DNA of 64,000 nt from Chelatococcus albus (GTDB taxonomy: Bacteria; Pseudomonadota; Alphaproteobacteria; Rhizobiales; Beijerinckiaceae), in assembly GCF_030067675.1 (NCBI RefSeq), contig NZ_JASJEV010000001.1:572309-636308 (forward strand), given 5' to 3'. This document shows positions 1 to 11,730 of this stretch, one piece after another. The notes below the pieces were generated by a model. It worked only from the letters and a program-made list of their open reading frames with translations, searched no databases and was not told where the DNA came from. A program made the position numbers and the translations under genes. Each line of letters begins with the position of its first letter. The stretch's first letter is position 1.

Positions 1-323
1 CGGCTACGGCGCCGAAAGCCCGCGCTCTTCCCAGGTCCTGCCAGACGCGTCCGAACCGGCCGAACAGGACCGCCCTGTGCCGCCGCGCCCTTCGCATCCA
101 TCCGGCGGCACGATGCCGCCCGTCGGGCTCCCCCCTCCGCGCGACATCGACGCCATTGGATAGCACCATCGGCTGAAGGCGACCTGAACGGCCGCAGCCG
201 CGGTGCCGCGGAAGCGCCGCCCACGGGCACGCAACGCTTATATGTCACGGCTGGAGGGGCGAAAAGATAGTCGGCGCAATGCAGCGCCCCGCGCCCCGGG
301 GGCGCCGTCGCGGCGGCTGAGGC
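1..323. other. left-edge region, possible 3' end of a truncated gene
   Basis: No complete gene is recognisable here. A plus-strand frame open from base 2 to a TAG at 161-163 encodes about 53 residues that are proline-rich and end in DIDAIG. It could be the low-complexity C-terminal tail of a gene whose body lies left of the window, but a chance open frame in GC-rich DNA is equally possible. The rest, up to the ssb stop, is GC-rich and I see no convincing promoter or RNA gene in it. Confidence 0.2.
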
Positions 324-839
324 TCAGAACGGAATGTCGTCGTCGAGGTCGTTCGGGAATTTCGAACCGCCGGAAGCGGCGGCCGGCCGCCGCTCCATCG
401 GCGAGGAGCGGCCGAAGTCGCCGCCACGACCGCCGCTGTAGCCGAGGGATCCGCCCTCCTCCTCCCCGGCGAGATCGCCGCCGCCGTTGCGGCTGTCGAG
501 GATGGTGAGCTCGCCGCGGAAGCGCTGCAGCACGACCTCCGTCGTGTAGCGCTCCTGGCCGTCCTTGTCCTGCCACTTGCGCGTCTGGAGCTGGCCTTCG
601 ATATAGACCTTCGAACCCTTCTTCAGATACTGCTCGGCGACGCGCGCCAGGTTCTCGTTGAAGATCACGACGTTGTGCCACTCGGTGCGCTCGCGCCTTT
701 CGCCGGAGGCCTTGTCGCGCCAGGTTTCCGACGTGGCGATGCGCAGGTTGACGACCGGCTCGCCCGAATTCAGCCGCCGTGTCTCGGGGTCGCGCCCGAG
801 ATTGCCGACCAGAATGACCTTGTTCACGCTACCGGACAT
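324..839 (-). CDS. ssb: single-stranded DNA-binding protein SSB
   Basis: SSB coats single-stranded DNA during replication, repair and recombination and recruits partners through its C-terminal tip. The 171-residue product has the usual layout. It starts [19 protein letters not shown], followed by an OB-fold to about residue 110 with the [10 protein letters not shown] strand. A Gly/Ser/Arg-rich disordered linker follows, then the acidic amphipathic tip DLDDDIPF that binds partner proteins. The length is normal for alphaproteobacterial SSB. It is divergent from uvrA, and the 241 bases between them hold a LexA box at 945-959, so SOS induction is likely. The identification is secure. Confidence 0.97.
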   Translation of the reverse strand: MSGSVNKVILVGNLGRDPETRRLNSGEPVVNLRIATSETWRDKASGERRERTEWHNVVIFNENLARVAEQYLKKGSKVYIEGQLQTRKWQDKDGQERYTTEVVLQRFRGELTILDSRNGGGDLAGEEEGGSLGYSGGRGGDFGRSSPMERRPAAASGGSKFPNDLDDDIPF

Positions 840-944
840 GCCGACCTCCTGCTGCCGTGCCGAACCTTAAACCAGACTGCCCCCGGACGTCGAAACCTGC
901 AGGAGCCGAGCAGGGCTCCATTGTCCACAGTTGCTTGGTTTTAT

Positions 945-959
945 GTTCCCGATATGTTC
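945..959. promoter_or_regulatory. LexA (SOS) box between ssb and uvrA
   Basis: The sequence GTTCCCGATATGTTC matches the alphaproteobacterial LexA operator GTTC-N7-GTTC exactly. It lies 106 bases upstream of the ssb start and 122 bases upstream of the uvrA start, so one operator could repress both divergent genes. Both are classical SOS genes in this class. It is the only copy of this motif I noticed in an intergenic region of the window. Confidence 0.85.
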
Positions 960-1080
960 TTATCGTGACGACTCGCCGCGCACAAGTCGCCGCACTCTCA
1001 TGTCAACAGTTGTCAGCAGGGCGGGCATAAGAGCGATCGTCTCGCGCCTGCCGGCGGACGAACGACCACAGAAGTGAGCC

Positions 1081-4008
<2,928 letters not shown>

Positions 4009-4443
4009 CGGCCTCGCCGGCGGCCGCTCGCCCGCGGCATGCGGGAGCAAGAGCGCTCATGCTTGAGTACCCCTGCGCCGCTGGCAGCCAACTCCCCTCG
4101 CCCCGTGCCTGCCCCGCCCCCGGCTGACGGCGAGCCACCGGCAGCCGGGGCCTCGTGCTGCCTGACGGCCCCTGCAACCCACCGGCGGAACCCTTCGCAT
4201 GTGCAGCAATGCAGGCCGTCAGGGTGCCCTGAGATCAAGGCATCGCCGAAGGAACAGGCAGATCCGTGCCTCGATTCTTAACCGTTTGCCAACGCGTTAT
4301 GCACGGCGTGCGGGGCTGACATACGATCTTCCCGCTCCTCAGCGTGCGCTGCCGCACATATATGCTGCACCGCAACAACTAATGTGTGTCCAGTTCGGCG
4401 GGGCCAACGGGAACCGGCCCGGCCGCAAGAATAGGAGAGCCCC
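4009..4443. other. 435-base intergenic region with a long inverted repeat
   Basis: No gene is evident between uvrA and the DUF1127 gene. The arms at 4161-4176 (CCTGACGGCCCCTGCA) and 4210-4223 (TGCAGGCCGTCAGG) are complementary apart from two extra C residues in the left arm, enclosing 33 bases. This could be a transcribed structure, a weak uvrA terminator without a T-run, or part of a small RNA. Near 4355-4363 there is a TATATATG tract that could hold the -10 of the following gene, but no good -35 pairs with it. Confidence 0.4.
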
Positions 4444-4599
4444 ATGTTCGTGTCCTACATTCTCGCCAAGATCAAAGCGTACCTTCGCTACCGCGAGACC
4501 GTCCGCGAGCTGTCGCGTCTGTCCGACCGCGAGCTCAACGACCTCGGCATCTCGCGCTGGGACATTCCCTTCGTCGCGAAGCGGCACGCCAGCGCCTGA
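4444..4599 (+). CDS. DUF1127 domain micro-protein
   Basis: This 51-residue basic protein begins MFVSYILAKIKAYLRYRET and carries the DUF1127 (YjiS-like) signature ELSRLSDRELNDLGISRWDI, followed by a short basic tail. A ribosome site (AGGAGA) lies eight bases before the ATG, and a strong terminator follows 28 bases after the stop, so it is a stand-alone transcription unit. Short DUF1127 proteins are abundant in alphaproteobacteria. Some have been tied to RNA turnover, phosphate and carbon metabolism or stress responses, probably as RNA-binding regulators; the exact role of this copy is unknown. The motif match and the flanking signals make it a real gene despite its size. Confidence 0.9.
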   Translation: MFVSYILAKIKAYLRYRETVRELSRLSDRELNDLGISRWDIPFVAKRHASA

Positions 4600-4627
4600 C
4601 ACCCACCCGTCAGCGCCGCCTGATCGA

Positions 4628-4652
4628 AACGCCCGCCGCTTCGGCGGGCGTT
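4628..4652 (+). terminator. hairpin terminator after the DUF1127 gene
   Basis: A perfect 11-bp stem (AACGCCCGCCG / CGGCGGGCGTT) with a CTT loop is followed by a partly T-rich stretch (TTCGTGTTCGTG). It ends the DUF1127 transcript before trmFO. Confidence 0.8.
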
Positions 4653-4736
4653 CGTGTTCGTGGACCCTTCCTGCCCTGACGGAGAGCGTCCACGCATCCG
4701 CTTGACGCCCGCCGGCGCGGCGGACACATAAGCAGC

Positions 4737-6152
4737 ATGACGCACAAACCCGTTCACGTCGTCGGCGGCGGCCTCGCCGGCTCCGAAGCTGCGTGGCAGC
4801 TCGCGCAGGCGGGCATTCCCGTCGTGCTGCACGAGATGCGGCCGCAGGTGATGACGCCGGCGCACAAGACGCAGGGGCTTGCCGAGCTCGTCTGCTCCAA
4901 TTCATTCCGCTCCGACGATGCCGAGACGAATGCGGTCGGCCTCCTGCATCAGGAGATGCGCCGCCTTGGCTCGCTCATCATGGCCAAGGGCGACGCGCAC
5001 CAGGTGCCCGCCGGCGGCGCTCTCGCGGTCGACCGCGAGGGCTTCTCGGAGGCCGTCACGGCCGCGCTCGCGGGCCATCCGCTCGTCACCATCGAACGCG
5101 GCGAGATCGCCGGCCTGCCACCCGAGGACTGGGATTCGGTCATCGTCGCGACCGGCCCCCTCACCTCGCCGGCCCTCGCCGAGGCCGTGCTCGGCCTGAC
5201 CGGCGAACGGGCGCTCGCCTTTTTCGATGCCATTGCCCCCATCGTCTATCGCGACTCGATCGACATGCATGTCGCCTGGGCCCAGTCACGCTACGACAAG
5301 GCGGGCCCGGGAGGTACCGGCGCCGACTACATCAACTGCCCGCTGACGAGGGATCAGTACGAGGGCTTCGTGCGCGCCCTCCTCGACGGTGAGAAGACCG
5401 AATTCCACGAGTGGGAGAAGGACACGCCCTATTTCGATGCCTGCCTGCCGGTCGAAGTCATGGCCGAGCGCGGCCCCGAGACGCTGCGGCACGGGCCAAT
5501 GAAGCCCGTCGGCCTCACGAACCCGCACCAGCCGGACGTCAAGCCCTACGCCGTCGTCCAGCTCAGGCAGGACAATGCGCTCGGCACCCTGTTCAACATG
5601 GTCGGCTTCCAGACCAAGCTGAAATATGCCGAACAGGTGCGGATCTTCCGCACGATCCCGGGCCTCGAGAAGGCGGAATTCGCCCGCCTCGGCGGGCTTC
5701 ACCGCAACACCTTCCTCAACTCCCCCAAGCTGCTCGACCGCACGTTGCGCCTGAAGGCCGCGCCGCGCCTGCGCTTCGCCGGCCAGGTCACCGGCTGCGA
5801 GGGCTATGTGGAGAGCGCGGCGGTCGGTCTCATCGCCGGGCGCTTCGCCGCGGCCGAGCGGCTCGGCCGGCCCCTCTCCCCGCCACCCGCCACCACGGCG
5901 CTCGGTGCGCTTCTCAACCACATCACCGGCGGTCATATCGAGACGATCGACACCGGGCCCCAGTCCTATCAGCCGATGAACGTCAACTTCGGCCTCTTCC
6001 CGCCGCTCGCGCGGGCGCCGAAGGGTGAAGGCGGCAAGCGGCTGCGCGGCAAGGAGAAGACGCTCGCCAAGAAACGTGCGCTCACCGACCGCGCCCGCGC
6101 CGATCTCGCCGCCTGGATCGAGGGCGGCGAAGGCCGCGCGGCCGCGGAGTAG
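4737..6152 (+). CDS. trmFO: FADH2/folate-dependent tRNA U54 methyltransferase TrmFO
   Basis: TrmFO methylates uridine 54 in the T-loop of tRNA, using 5,10-methylenetetrahydrofolate as carbon donor and FADH2 as reductant. The 471-residue protein starts with the FAD-binding Rossmann motif [18 protein letters not shown] (GGGLAG at 10-15). It contains the family-typical stretch [12 protein letters not shown] near residue 58, and [14 protein letters not shown] just before. The C-terminal end is basic and Lys/Arg-rich, then acidic. Length fits the family (about 440-475). It is monocistronic on the plus strand and convergent with the NDUFAF6-like gene, with only 35 bases between the stops. Confidence 0.96.
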   Translation: MTHKPVHVVGGGLAGSEAAWQLAQAGIPVVLHEMRPQVMTPAHKTQGLAELVCSNSFRSDDAETNAVGLLHQEMRRLGSLIMAKGDAHQVPAGGALAVDREGFSEAVTAALAGHPLVTIERGEIAGLPPEDWDSVIVATGPLTSPALAEAVLGLTGERALAFFDAIAPIVYRDSIDMHVAWAQSRYDKAGPGGTGADYINCPLTRDQYEGFVRALLDGEKTEFHEWEKDTPYFDACLPVEVMAERGPETLRHGPMKPVGLTNPHQPDVKPYAVVQLRQDNALGTLFNMVGFQTKLKYAEQVRIFRTIPGLEKAEFARLGGLHRNTFLNSPKLLDRTLRLKAAPRLRFAGQVTGCEGYVESAAVGLIAGRFAAAERLGRPLSPPPATTALGALLNHITGGHIETIDTGPQSYQPMNVNFGLFPPLARAPKGEGGKRLRGKEKTLAKKRALTDRARADLAAWIEGGEGRAAAE

Positions 6153-6187
6153 ATCGAGCGGCCGATCCCCGTACCCTGCTGCGCGCC

Positions 6188-7066
6188 TCAGGCGAAACGG
6201 CGCGCGGCGCGCCAGAGAATCCACTGCTTGCGCCATTGCGGCAGGTCGACCACCATGCGGAAGGGGTCGTAGTCGCGCCGCTCCATCCGCGCGAGATAGG
6301 CCGGAACGAGCGCGAGCGGCAGGAGAGCGGCGCGCACCGCCATCGGCAACGCTGGCAGGAGCGCGGCCGCCTGCTCGTAGTGGCCTCGAGCCGCCAGCCG
6401 CATCTCGCCGAGCGCGGCCGCGAGGCCCGGGCCGCCCCGCCCTGAGACAACGTCGTCGCGCGTCACGCCAGACCGGGCGAGCACGTCCATCGGCACGTAG
6501 AGCTGCCCCCGCGCCGCATGCCAGGGAAAGGCGCGCAGGAGCCCGGTGATGGCATAGGCGACACCTGCGTGACCGGCGGCATCCGCCGGCCCGGAATCGG
6601 CCCCGTCAGCGAGCACGAGGCTCGCGAGCCGCATGAGGGCCGACGAGGTCTCGCCGCAATAGCCCTCCAGGTCACCCAGGCTCGGCATCGGGTCGTCGTA
6701 GAGGTCGAAGACGCGCGCGTCGACGAGATCGCGGAACGCCTGCACCGGCAGCCGATACCGCGCAATGGTCGCCATGAGGGCCGCCGCCACCGGATGCGCG
6801 GCGGTCCCTCCCAGGGGCCCTTGGCCCAAGGCATCGCGCCACCACTGCAGGCGGACCTCGCCCGGCATCGGATCGCTGACGACTTCGCGCACGCGCGCGA
6901 TCTCGTGGCTGAAGGCATAGATCGCGAAAAGATGCGGGCGCTTGTCGGCGGGCGCGAAGAGCGTGGCGAAATACCGGTCGCGATCGCCGTCCCGCACCAG
7001 CCCCTCGCAGTGCGCATAGGCCCAGGCAAGGGCGCCATCAGCGCTGGGGCTGTCGCTCGTCGTCAT
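6188..7066 (-). CDS. squalene/phytoene synthase-fold protein, NDUFAF6-like, probably non-catalytic
   Basis: The 292-residue protein has the all-helical squalene/phytoene synthase fold, but both Asp-rich diphosphate-binding motifs are lost. Where the first DxxxD should be it reads YAFSHEIARVREV, and where the second should be it reads GLLRAFPWHAARGQLYVPMD. From memory, the latter matches the human complex I assembly factor NDUFAF6 at the same place better than true phytoene synthases. Known: NDUFAF6 relatives occur in alphaproteobacteria. Inferred: this is not a carotenoid or hopanoid enzyme but an assembly factor-like protein. It is the last gene of a minus-strand run with secDF and the Mth938-like gene, 49 bases after the latter. 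A GGAG site precedes the ATG. Confidence 0.8.
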   Translation of the reverse strand: MTTSDSPSADGALAWAYAHCEGLVRDGDRDRYFATLFAPADKRPHLFAIYAFSHEIARVREVVSDPMPGEVRLQWWRDALGQGPLGGTAAHPVAAALMATIARYRLPVQAFRDLVDARVFDLYDDPMPSLGDLEGYCGETSSALMRLASLVLADGADSGPADAAGHAGVAYAITGLLRAFPWHAARGQLYVPMDVLARSGVTRDDVVSGRGGPGLAAALGEMRLAARGHYEQAAALLPALPMAVRAALLPLALVPAYLARMERRDYDPFRMVVDLPQWRKQWILWRAARRFA

Positions 7067-7115
7067 GCAAAGCTCCGAGTCCGGCAGGCGAAGGCGGCTG
7101 CGCCCGCCGCCCGCG

Positions 7116-7505
7116 TCAGGCGACGGCGATGAGCGCCGCCGCCACCCGGCGCCCCTCCGCCAGCAGGACGTTGTAGGTACGCGCCGCCGCCCCGGTGGGC
7201 ATTACTTCGAAGGCGATGCCCGCCTCGCGCAGGCTCCAGCGCAAGGGCTCGGAGAGCGGCACGAGATCCTCCCCCGTCCCCACGAGGAGGAGCTCGATCA
7301 TCGCCGCCTCGGCAAGCACGTCCGCGAGGTCGGCACGCGTCAGCGCCCGCCCGTCGGTCGCGGCCCAGGCCTTCATGCCCGACGGCAGGGCGAGCATTGA
7401 GCCGCGATGCGACATCTCGGCGAAACGGAAGCCGCCGTTGCCATAGGCGTCGATGCCGTGGCGCCCCGGCAGGAAACCCTCGTAGCGCCGCCCCTCGCTC
7501 GTCAT
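7116..7505 (-). CDS. Mth938-like domain protein (NDUFAF3/AAMDC family)
   Basis: This 129-residue protein of the Mth938/DUF498 fold has the typical core YGNGGFRFAEMSHRGSMLAL, followed by LLVGTGEDLVPL and a C-terminal AARTYNVLLAEGRRVAAALI. The family includes mitochondrial NDUFAF3, a complex I assembly factor, and AAMDC; the biochemical activity is not known. I chose the ATG at 7505. A GTG seven codons upstream (7526) is an alternative but has no better ribosome site. It follows secF by 25 bases on the same strand, so it is probably co-transcribed with yajC-secD-secF. NDUFAF3 homologues beside SecDF are a known alphaproteobacterial arrangement. Confidence 0.88.
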   Translation of the reverse strand: MTSEGRRYEGFLPGRHGIDAYGNGGFRFAEMSHRGSMLALPSGMKAWAATDGRALTRADLADVLAEAAMIELLLVGTGEDLVPLSEPLRWSLREAGIAFEVMPTGAAARTYNVLLAEGRRVAAALIAVA

Positions 7506-7530
7506 GCCGCAATCCCGGCCGGTCACTCGT

Positions 7531-8478
7531 TCAGGGCGCCACCCGCGCGGGCTTCTCGCCGGCCTTCGCCACCGCCTCGCCCTCCCGGAAGCGCACGCCG
7601 ATGTAGATCAGGATGGGCGAGGAGATGAACATGGCCGAATAGGTGCAGACCAGCACGCCGAACAGCATGACCTGGGCGAAGCCCTGGATCGCCTGCCCGC
7701 CGAACCAGACGAGCGCAAGCAGCGACAGCGCCGTGGTCGTCGCCGTCATGGCCGTGCGCGACAGTGTCGAGTTGATCGACAGGTCGAGCAGCTCCTCGAC
7801 GGGCAGGGTCTTGTACCGGCGCAGAAGCTCGCGCGTGCGGTCGAAGACGACGACCGTCTCGTTGAGCGAGTAACCCACGATGGTCAGGATCGCCGCGATC
7901 GAGGTCATGTTGAACTCGATCTGCGTGATGAGGAAGAAGCCGATCGTCAGCACGATGTCGTGCAGCGTGCCGATGATCGACGCGACCGCGAGCTGCGCCT
8001 CGAAGCGGAACCAGAGATAGGCGAGCACAGCGATGATCGACAGCACGATGCCGATGGTGCCCGTCTGGACGAGTTCGCCAGACACGCGCGGTCCCACGGT
8101 CTCGACGCGGCGGAATTCGTACTGCCCCTCGAGGGCGGCGCGGGCATTGCGCACCACCTCGCTCTGCGCCGCCTCGCCGCCGGGCTGCAGCGGGACGCGC
8201 AGGGACAATTCGCCGGCGCTGCCGAACTCCTGCACCTCGACCTCGCCTTCGCCGAAGCCGTGGGCGGCCTGGCGCACGGCGGCGATGTCGGCCTTGCCCG
8301 ACTTCGCCTGCAGCTCGATGAGCGTGCCACCCTTGAAGTCGATGCCGTAGTTCAGGCCGACGGACAGGAACAGGATCACCGTGGCGATCGAGAACAGCGC
8401 CGACAGAGGGTAGCTGAAGCGGCGGAACCGGACGAAACGGATCTTGGTGCCGTCGGGAACGATGCGAAGCAGACGCAC
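7531..8478 (-). CDS. secF: protein translocase subunit SecF
   Basis: SecF pairs with SecD to use the proton gradient to pull secreted proteins out of the SecYEG channel. The 315-residue product has a first membrane helix (SALFSIATVILFLSVGLNYG), the conserved GIDFKGGTLIEL just after it, a short periplasmic domain, and five further helices. The helices include ASIIGTLHDIVLTIGFF and IAAILTIVGYSLNETVVVFDR, both hallmark SecF segments. It follows secD by 14 bases in the yajC-secD-secF order. A proline/lysine-containing tail ends the protein. Length is typical. Confidence 0.97.
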   Translation of the reverse strand: MRLLRIVPDGTKIRFVRFRRFSYPLSALFSIATVILFLSVGLNYGIDFKGGTLIELQAKSGKADIAAVRQAAHGFGEGEVEVQEFGSAGELSLRVPLQPGGEAAQSEVVRNARAALEGQYEFRRVETVGPRVSGELVQTGTIGIVLSIIAVLAYLWFRFEAQLAVASIIGTLHDIVLTIGFFLITQIEFNMTSIAAILTIVGYSLNETVVVFDRTRELLRRYKTLPVEELLDLSINSTLSRTAMTATTTALSLLALVWFGGQAIQGFAQVMLFGVLVCTYSAMFISSPILIYIGVRFREGEAVAKAGEKPARVAP

Positions 8479-8492
8479 GCGCTTGTCTCCGA

Positions 8493-10106
8493 TCAGAAAG
8501 GAATGCTCTTCGGGCGTGCCCAGCGGTACCAGAGCCCGATCATCATGCGCGTCATCGTCACCGCCGTGATCACCGTCGTCAGGATGCCGAGGATGAAGAC
8601 GACGGCGAAGCCGCGCACGGGTCCCGATCCGAGGAAGAACAGGATCAGCGCCGCGATGAACATCGTACTGTTGGAATCGAAGATGGTGGCGAAGGCGCGC
8701 TCGAAACCCGCCTCGATGGCCGAGACGATGGACCGCCCGGCGTGCGCCTCCTCGCGGATGCGCTCGTAGATGAGCACGTTGGAATCGACCGCCGTGCCGA
8801 TGGTCAGCACGATGCCGGCGATGCCGGGCAGGGTGAGCGTGGCCCCCAGGATGGACATGAGGGCGAAGATGAACACCACATGCACGATGAGCGCGATGTT
8901 GGCGAAGAGGCCGAACAGGCCGTAGGTCGCGAACATGAACAGGACGACGAAGATGGTCGCCACATAGGTCGCGAGCTTGCCCGCCTGGATCGAATCCGCC
9001 CCCAGGCCCGGCCCCACCGTGCGCTCCTCGACCACCGTGAGCTTGGCAGGCAGTGCACCGGCGCGCAGCAGCACGGCGAGGTCGTTCGCCTGCTGCACCG
9101 TGAAGCGGCCGGAGATCTGGCCGGAGCCGCCCGTGATGGCCGTCTGCACGACCGGAGCCGAGACGACCTCGTTGTCGAGCACGATGGCAAGGCGCCGCCC
9201 CACGCCCTCGCTGGTCGCCTGGCCGAAGCGCTGGGCGCCGCGCACGTTGAAGCGGAAGTTGACGATCGGCTCGTTCGTCTGCTGGCTGAAGGCCGGCTGC
9301 GCATCGACGAGGTCCTCACCCTCGACGATGACCCGGCGCTCGACCGGGATTTGCTGTCCGCCCGCGTCGCGCGAAGGCATCATCTCGACATCGGCCGAGC
9401 TGGTGCCCGGCTCCGCGACGAAGCGGAACTGCAGCTTCGCCGTCTTGCCGAGGATCTCCTTGAGGCGCTGCGGATCCTGCAGGCCCGGCACCTGGACGAG
9501 GATGCGGTCGGCCCCCTGGCGCTGGATGCTCGGCTCGGTCGTGCCCATGGCGTCGACGCGGCGGCGCAGCACCTCGATCGCCTGGGCGACGGCCCGGCGG
9601 ACGCGATCGACGAGGCCCGGCTCGGTCAGCGTGAGCTGCACCAGCCCGTCCGCCCCCTCCGTGACGTCGATCGTCGCGAGGCCGGTCTGGCCGATCACCG
9701 CATTCGTGATGGGCTGGGCCAGCTCACGCAGCTTGGGCATGAGCTTGTCGCGGTCCGCCTGGTTCGGCACGCGCAGCTGCACGCCCCGCGGCATGACACC
9801 GATGCCGCCCTGCGGCGCCACGCGCGTCTCGCGCAGGATGCGCCGCACGTCGTCGCGCAGAATATTGACCTGGGTGCGCGTGAGGTCGTTGACGTCCACC
9901 TCGAGCACGACGTGCGAACCACCCTGCAGGTCGAGGCCGAGAACCACGCCCTTGTGCGGCACGATCCACGACGGCAGCCACGCCGGGATCGACGCCTCGA
10001 TGGCCTTGCGCGCATCGGGCGACAGAAGGTTGGGCGCAGCGAAGAGGAAGCCCAACAGCGTGAGCAGGAGGATCGAGACGACCTTGGCGGTCGAGAAACG
10101 CAGCAT
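8493..10106 (-). CDS. secD: protein translocase subunit SecD
   Basis: SecD is the partner of SecF in proton-driven late translocation. The 537-residue protein has an N-terminal helix (ILLLTLLGFLFAAPNLL), the family motif GLDLQGGSHVVLEV near residue 57, a large periplasmic P1 region, and five C-terminal helices. The C-terminal part contains GIVLTIGTAVDSNVLIYERIREE, the conserved Asp-bearing helix. At 537 residues it is shorter than E. coli SecD (615) but normal for alphaproteobacteria. It lies between yajC (82 bases upstream) and secF (14 bases downstream). Confidence 0.97.
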   Translation of the reverse strand: MLRFSTAKVVSILLLTLLGFLFAAPNLLSPDARKAIEASIPAWLPSWIVPHKGVVLGLDLQGGSHVVLEVDVNDLTRTQVNILRDDVRRILRETRVAPQGGIGVMPRGVQLRVPNQADRDKLMPKLRELAQPITNAVIGQTGLATIDVTEGADGLVQLTLTEPGLVDRVRRAVAQAIEVLRRRVDAMGTTEPSIQRQGADRILVQVPGLQDPQRLKEILGKTAKLQFRFVAEPGTSSADVEMMPSRDAGGQQIPVERRVIVEGEDLVDAQPAFSQQTNEPIVNFRFNVRGAQRFGQATSEGVGRRLAIVLDNEVVSAPVVQTAITGGSGQISGRFTVQQANDLAVLLRAGALPAKLTVVEERTVGPGLGADSIQAGKLATYVATIFVVLFMFATYGLFGLFANIALIVHVVFIFALMSILGATLTLPGIAGIVLTIGTAVDSNVLIYERIREEAHAGRSIVSAIEAGFERAFATIFDSNSTMFIAALILFFLGSGPVRGFAVVFILGILTTVITAVTMTRMMIGLWYRWARPKSIPF

Positions 10107-10188
10107 CGCGGAGCGGCCTCGAACTTGTCTGAAGCGGCACCGGTCGGATCGCGGACGCGACCTCGGCCCGGCGCATCGGTTCGCAACC

Positions 10189-10515
10189 TCAGCCCTTGAC
10201 GGGCTCTGTCTTGGTGCGCACGTCGGAGATCATCGCACGCACGAGGCGCACCTTCACGCCCTCTGCGATCTCGACCTCGAGCTCGTTGTCGTCGATGACC
10301 TTCGACACCTTGCCGACGAGCCCCCCCGAGGTGACGATTGTGTCGCCGCGCCGCACGTTCTTGATCATCTCCTGATGGCTCTTCACCCGCTTTTGCTGCG
10401 GGCGAATGATCAGGAACCACATGATGACGAAGATCAGAACGAACGGGATGAGCTGAATGAGCATATCGCCGCCGCCGGCGGGTGCCGCGGCCTGGGCGAA
10501 GGCTGGCGTGATCAC
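10189..10515 (-). CDS. yajC: preprotein translocase accessory subunit YajC
   Basis: YajC is a small single-pass protein that associates with SecDF. I place the start at the GTG at 10515, not at upstream codons. A perfect GGAGG lies seven bases before it, and the resulting N-terminus (ITPAFAQAAAPAGGGD) matches alphaproteobacterial YajC. The 108-residue product has one helix (LIQLIPFVLIFVIMWFLII, about 19-37), then RPQQKRVKSHQEM and a beta-rich cytoplasmic domain (GDTIVTSGGLVGKV). It is the first gene of the yajC-secD-secF unit and is divergent from the DUF815 ATPase. Confidence 0.94.
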   Translation of the reverse strand: MITPAFAQAAAPAGGGDMLIQLIPFVLIFVIMWFLIIRPQQKRVKSHQEMIKNVRRGDTIVTSGGLVGKVSKVIDDNELEVEIAEGVKVRLVRAMISDVRTKTEPVKG

Positions 10516-10719
10516 GGATGATCCTCCGGTGAAGCGCGGCGCCGTCGGCAACGGCCGCAGCGCCGTAGGGTTTCGAAAGTGGCGCGGACTATAGCGACGG
10601 GCCCGACGAAATCAAATGGCGGGCAGGCTCTGGCTGCAATGGACCACAAGCCTTTGAGCCACTAAGGAGCAGAGGCTCGCGCCCCCCGCGCGGATCGCGT
10701 CCGAGGAGAGCACGCCGAC

Positions 10720-11631
10720 ATGTCGAAGCCCGAGCCCTTTCCCGAATCCGGATCCACCTCGCAGGATGCAGTCGCGGCTGCCCTGACGCGCATCGCCGCG
10801 GCGCTGGAGCGGCTCGCGCCCCCACTGCCGGCGGCGCCCGACCTGACGGTGGCCGACGCCTTCGTCTGGCACCCGAAGCCGGCGCGCCTCACCCCTGTGC
10901 CGCGCGTCAATCGCGTGGAAATGGTGCTGCTGCGCGGTATCGACCGCATGCGCGACACGCTCGCCGAGAACACCGAGCGCTTCGCCAGAGGCCTGCCGGC
11001 GAACAACGCCCTCCTCTGGGGCGCCCGCGGGATGGGCAAGTCCTCCCTCGTCAAGGCTGTGCACGCCGAGACCAACAAGCGTCTCGCTGCCGGCAACTCC
11101 TATCGGCCGCTGAAGCTCGTCGAGATCCACCGCGAGGACATCGAGAGCCTGCCCGATCTCATGGCCATCATGCGCGCCGACACGCACCGCTTCGTCGTCT
11201 TCTGCGACGACCTGTCATTCGATGCGGACGACACCTCCTACAAGTCGCTGAAGGCCGTGCTGGAAGGCGGCATCGAGGGGCGGCCGGCCAACGTCGTGTT
11301 CTACGCCACCTCGAACCGCCGGCACCTCCTGCCGCGCGACATGATGGAAAACGAGCGCTCCACCGCGATCAATCCGGGCGAAGCGGTGGAGGAGAAAGTC
11401 TCGCTGTCCGACCGCTTCGGCCTGTGGCTCGGCTTCCACAAGTGCAGCCAGGACGAGTATCTCGACATGGTCTTCGGCTATGCGGCCCACTACGGCCTGG
11501 AGCGCGACCGAGATGCGCTGCGCGCGGAAGCGTTGGAGTGGGCGACGACGCGTGGCGCGCGGTCCGGCCGCACCGCCTGGCAGTTCGTGCAGGATCTCGC
11601 CGGGCGCCTCGGCAAGAGCCTCGACGCCTGA
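10720..11631 (+). CDS. DUF815 family AAA ATPase
   Basis: The 303-residue protein matches the DUF815 family, an AAA-type ATPase group of unknown function. The P-loop GARGMGKSSLVKA is at about residue 101, the Walker B region is VVFCDDLSFDADD, and a sensor-like stretch reads VVFYATSNRRHLLPRDMMEN, with the conserved LSDRFGLWLGFHKCSQDEYLDMV near residue 228. The N-terminal 35 residues contain a short amphipathic helix. The family is cytosolic, and its substrate is not established. It sits between yajC and the nlpD-like gene, transcribed away from yajC and towards nlpD. Paired hairpins follow the stop. Confidence 0.9.
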   Translation: MSKPEPFPESGSTSQDAVAAALTRIAAALERLAPPLPAAPDLTVADAFVWHPKPARLTPVPRVNRVEMVLLRGIDRMRDTLAENTERFARGLPANNALLWGARGMGKSSLVKAVHAETNKRLAAGNSYRPLKLVEIHREDIESLPDLMAIMRADTHRFVVFCDDLSFDADDTSYKSLKAVLEGGIEGRPANVVFYATSNRRHLLPRDMMENERSTAINPGEAVEEKVSLSDRFGLWLGFHKCSQDEYLDMVFGYAAHYGLERDRDALRAEALEWATTRGARSGRTAWQFVQDLAGRLGKSLDA

Positions 11632-11656
11632 TTCCGCACGGCCGGCGATGAGCGAA

Positions 11657-11721
11657 GGGCGCGACGGCTCTTGCAGCCGCCGCGCCCCCCGTCGATCAGC
11701 ACAGGGTCTCGAGGCTGATCG
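11657..11721. terminator. two hairpins between convergent DUF815 and nlpD-like genes
   Basis: The first structure (11657-11687) pairs GGGCGCG-A-CGGCT with AGCCG-C-CGCGCCC around a CTTGC loop, with one mismatch. The second (11693-11721) pairs CGATCAGC with GCTGATCG across 13 bases. They lie between the two convergent stops and probably end transcription in both directions, although neither has a long T-run. Confidence 0.55.
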
Positions 11722-11730
11722 TATCCCGTT

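Noticed and set aside
6188-7066. Phytoene/squalene synthase of carotenoid or hopanoid biosynthesis
   Set aside because: Both Asp-rich metal-binding motifs are missing, and no other isoprenoid genes lie near.
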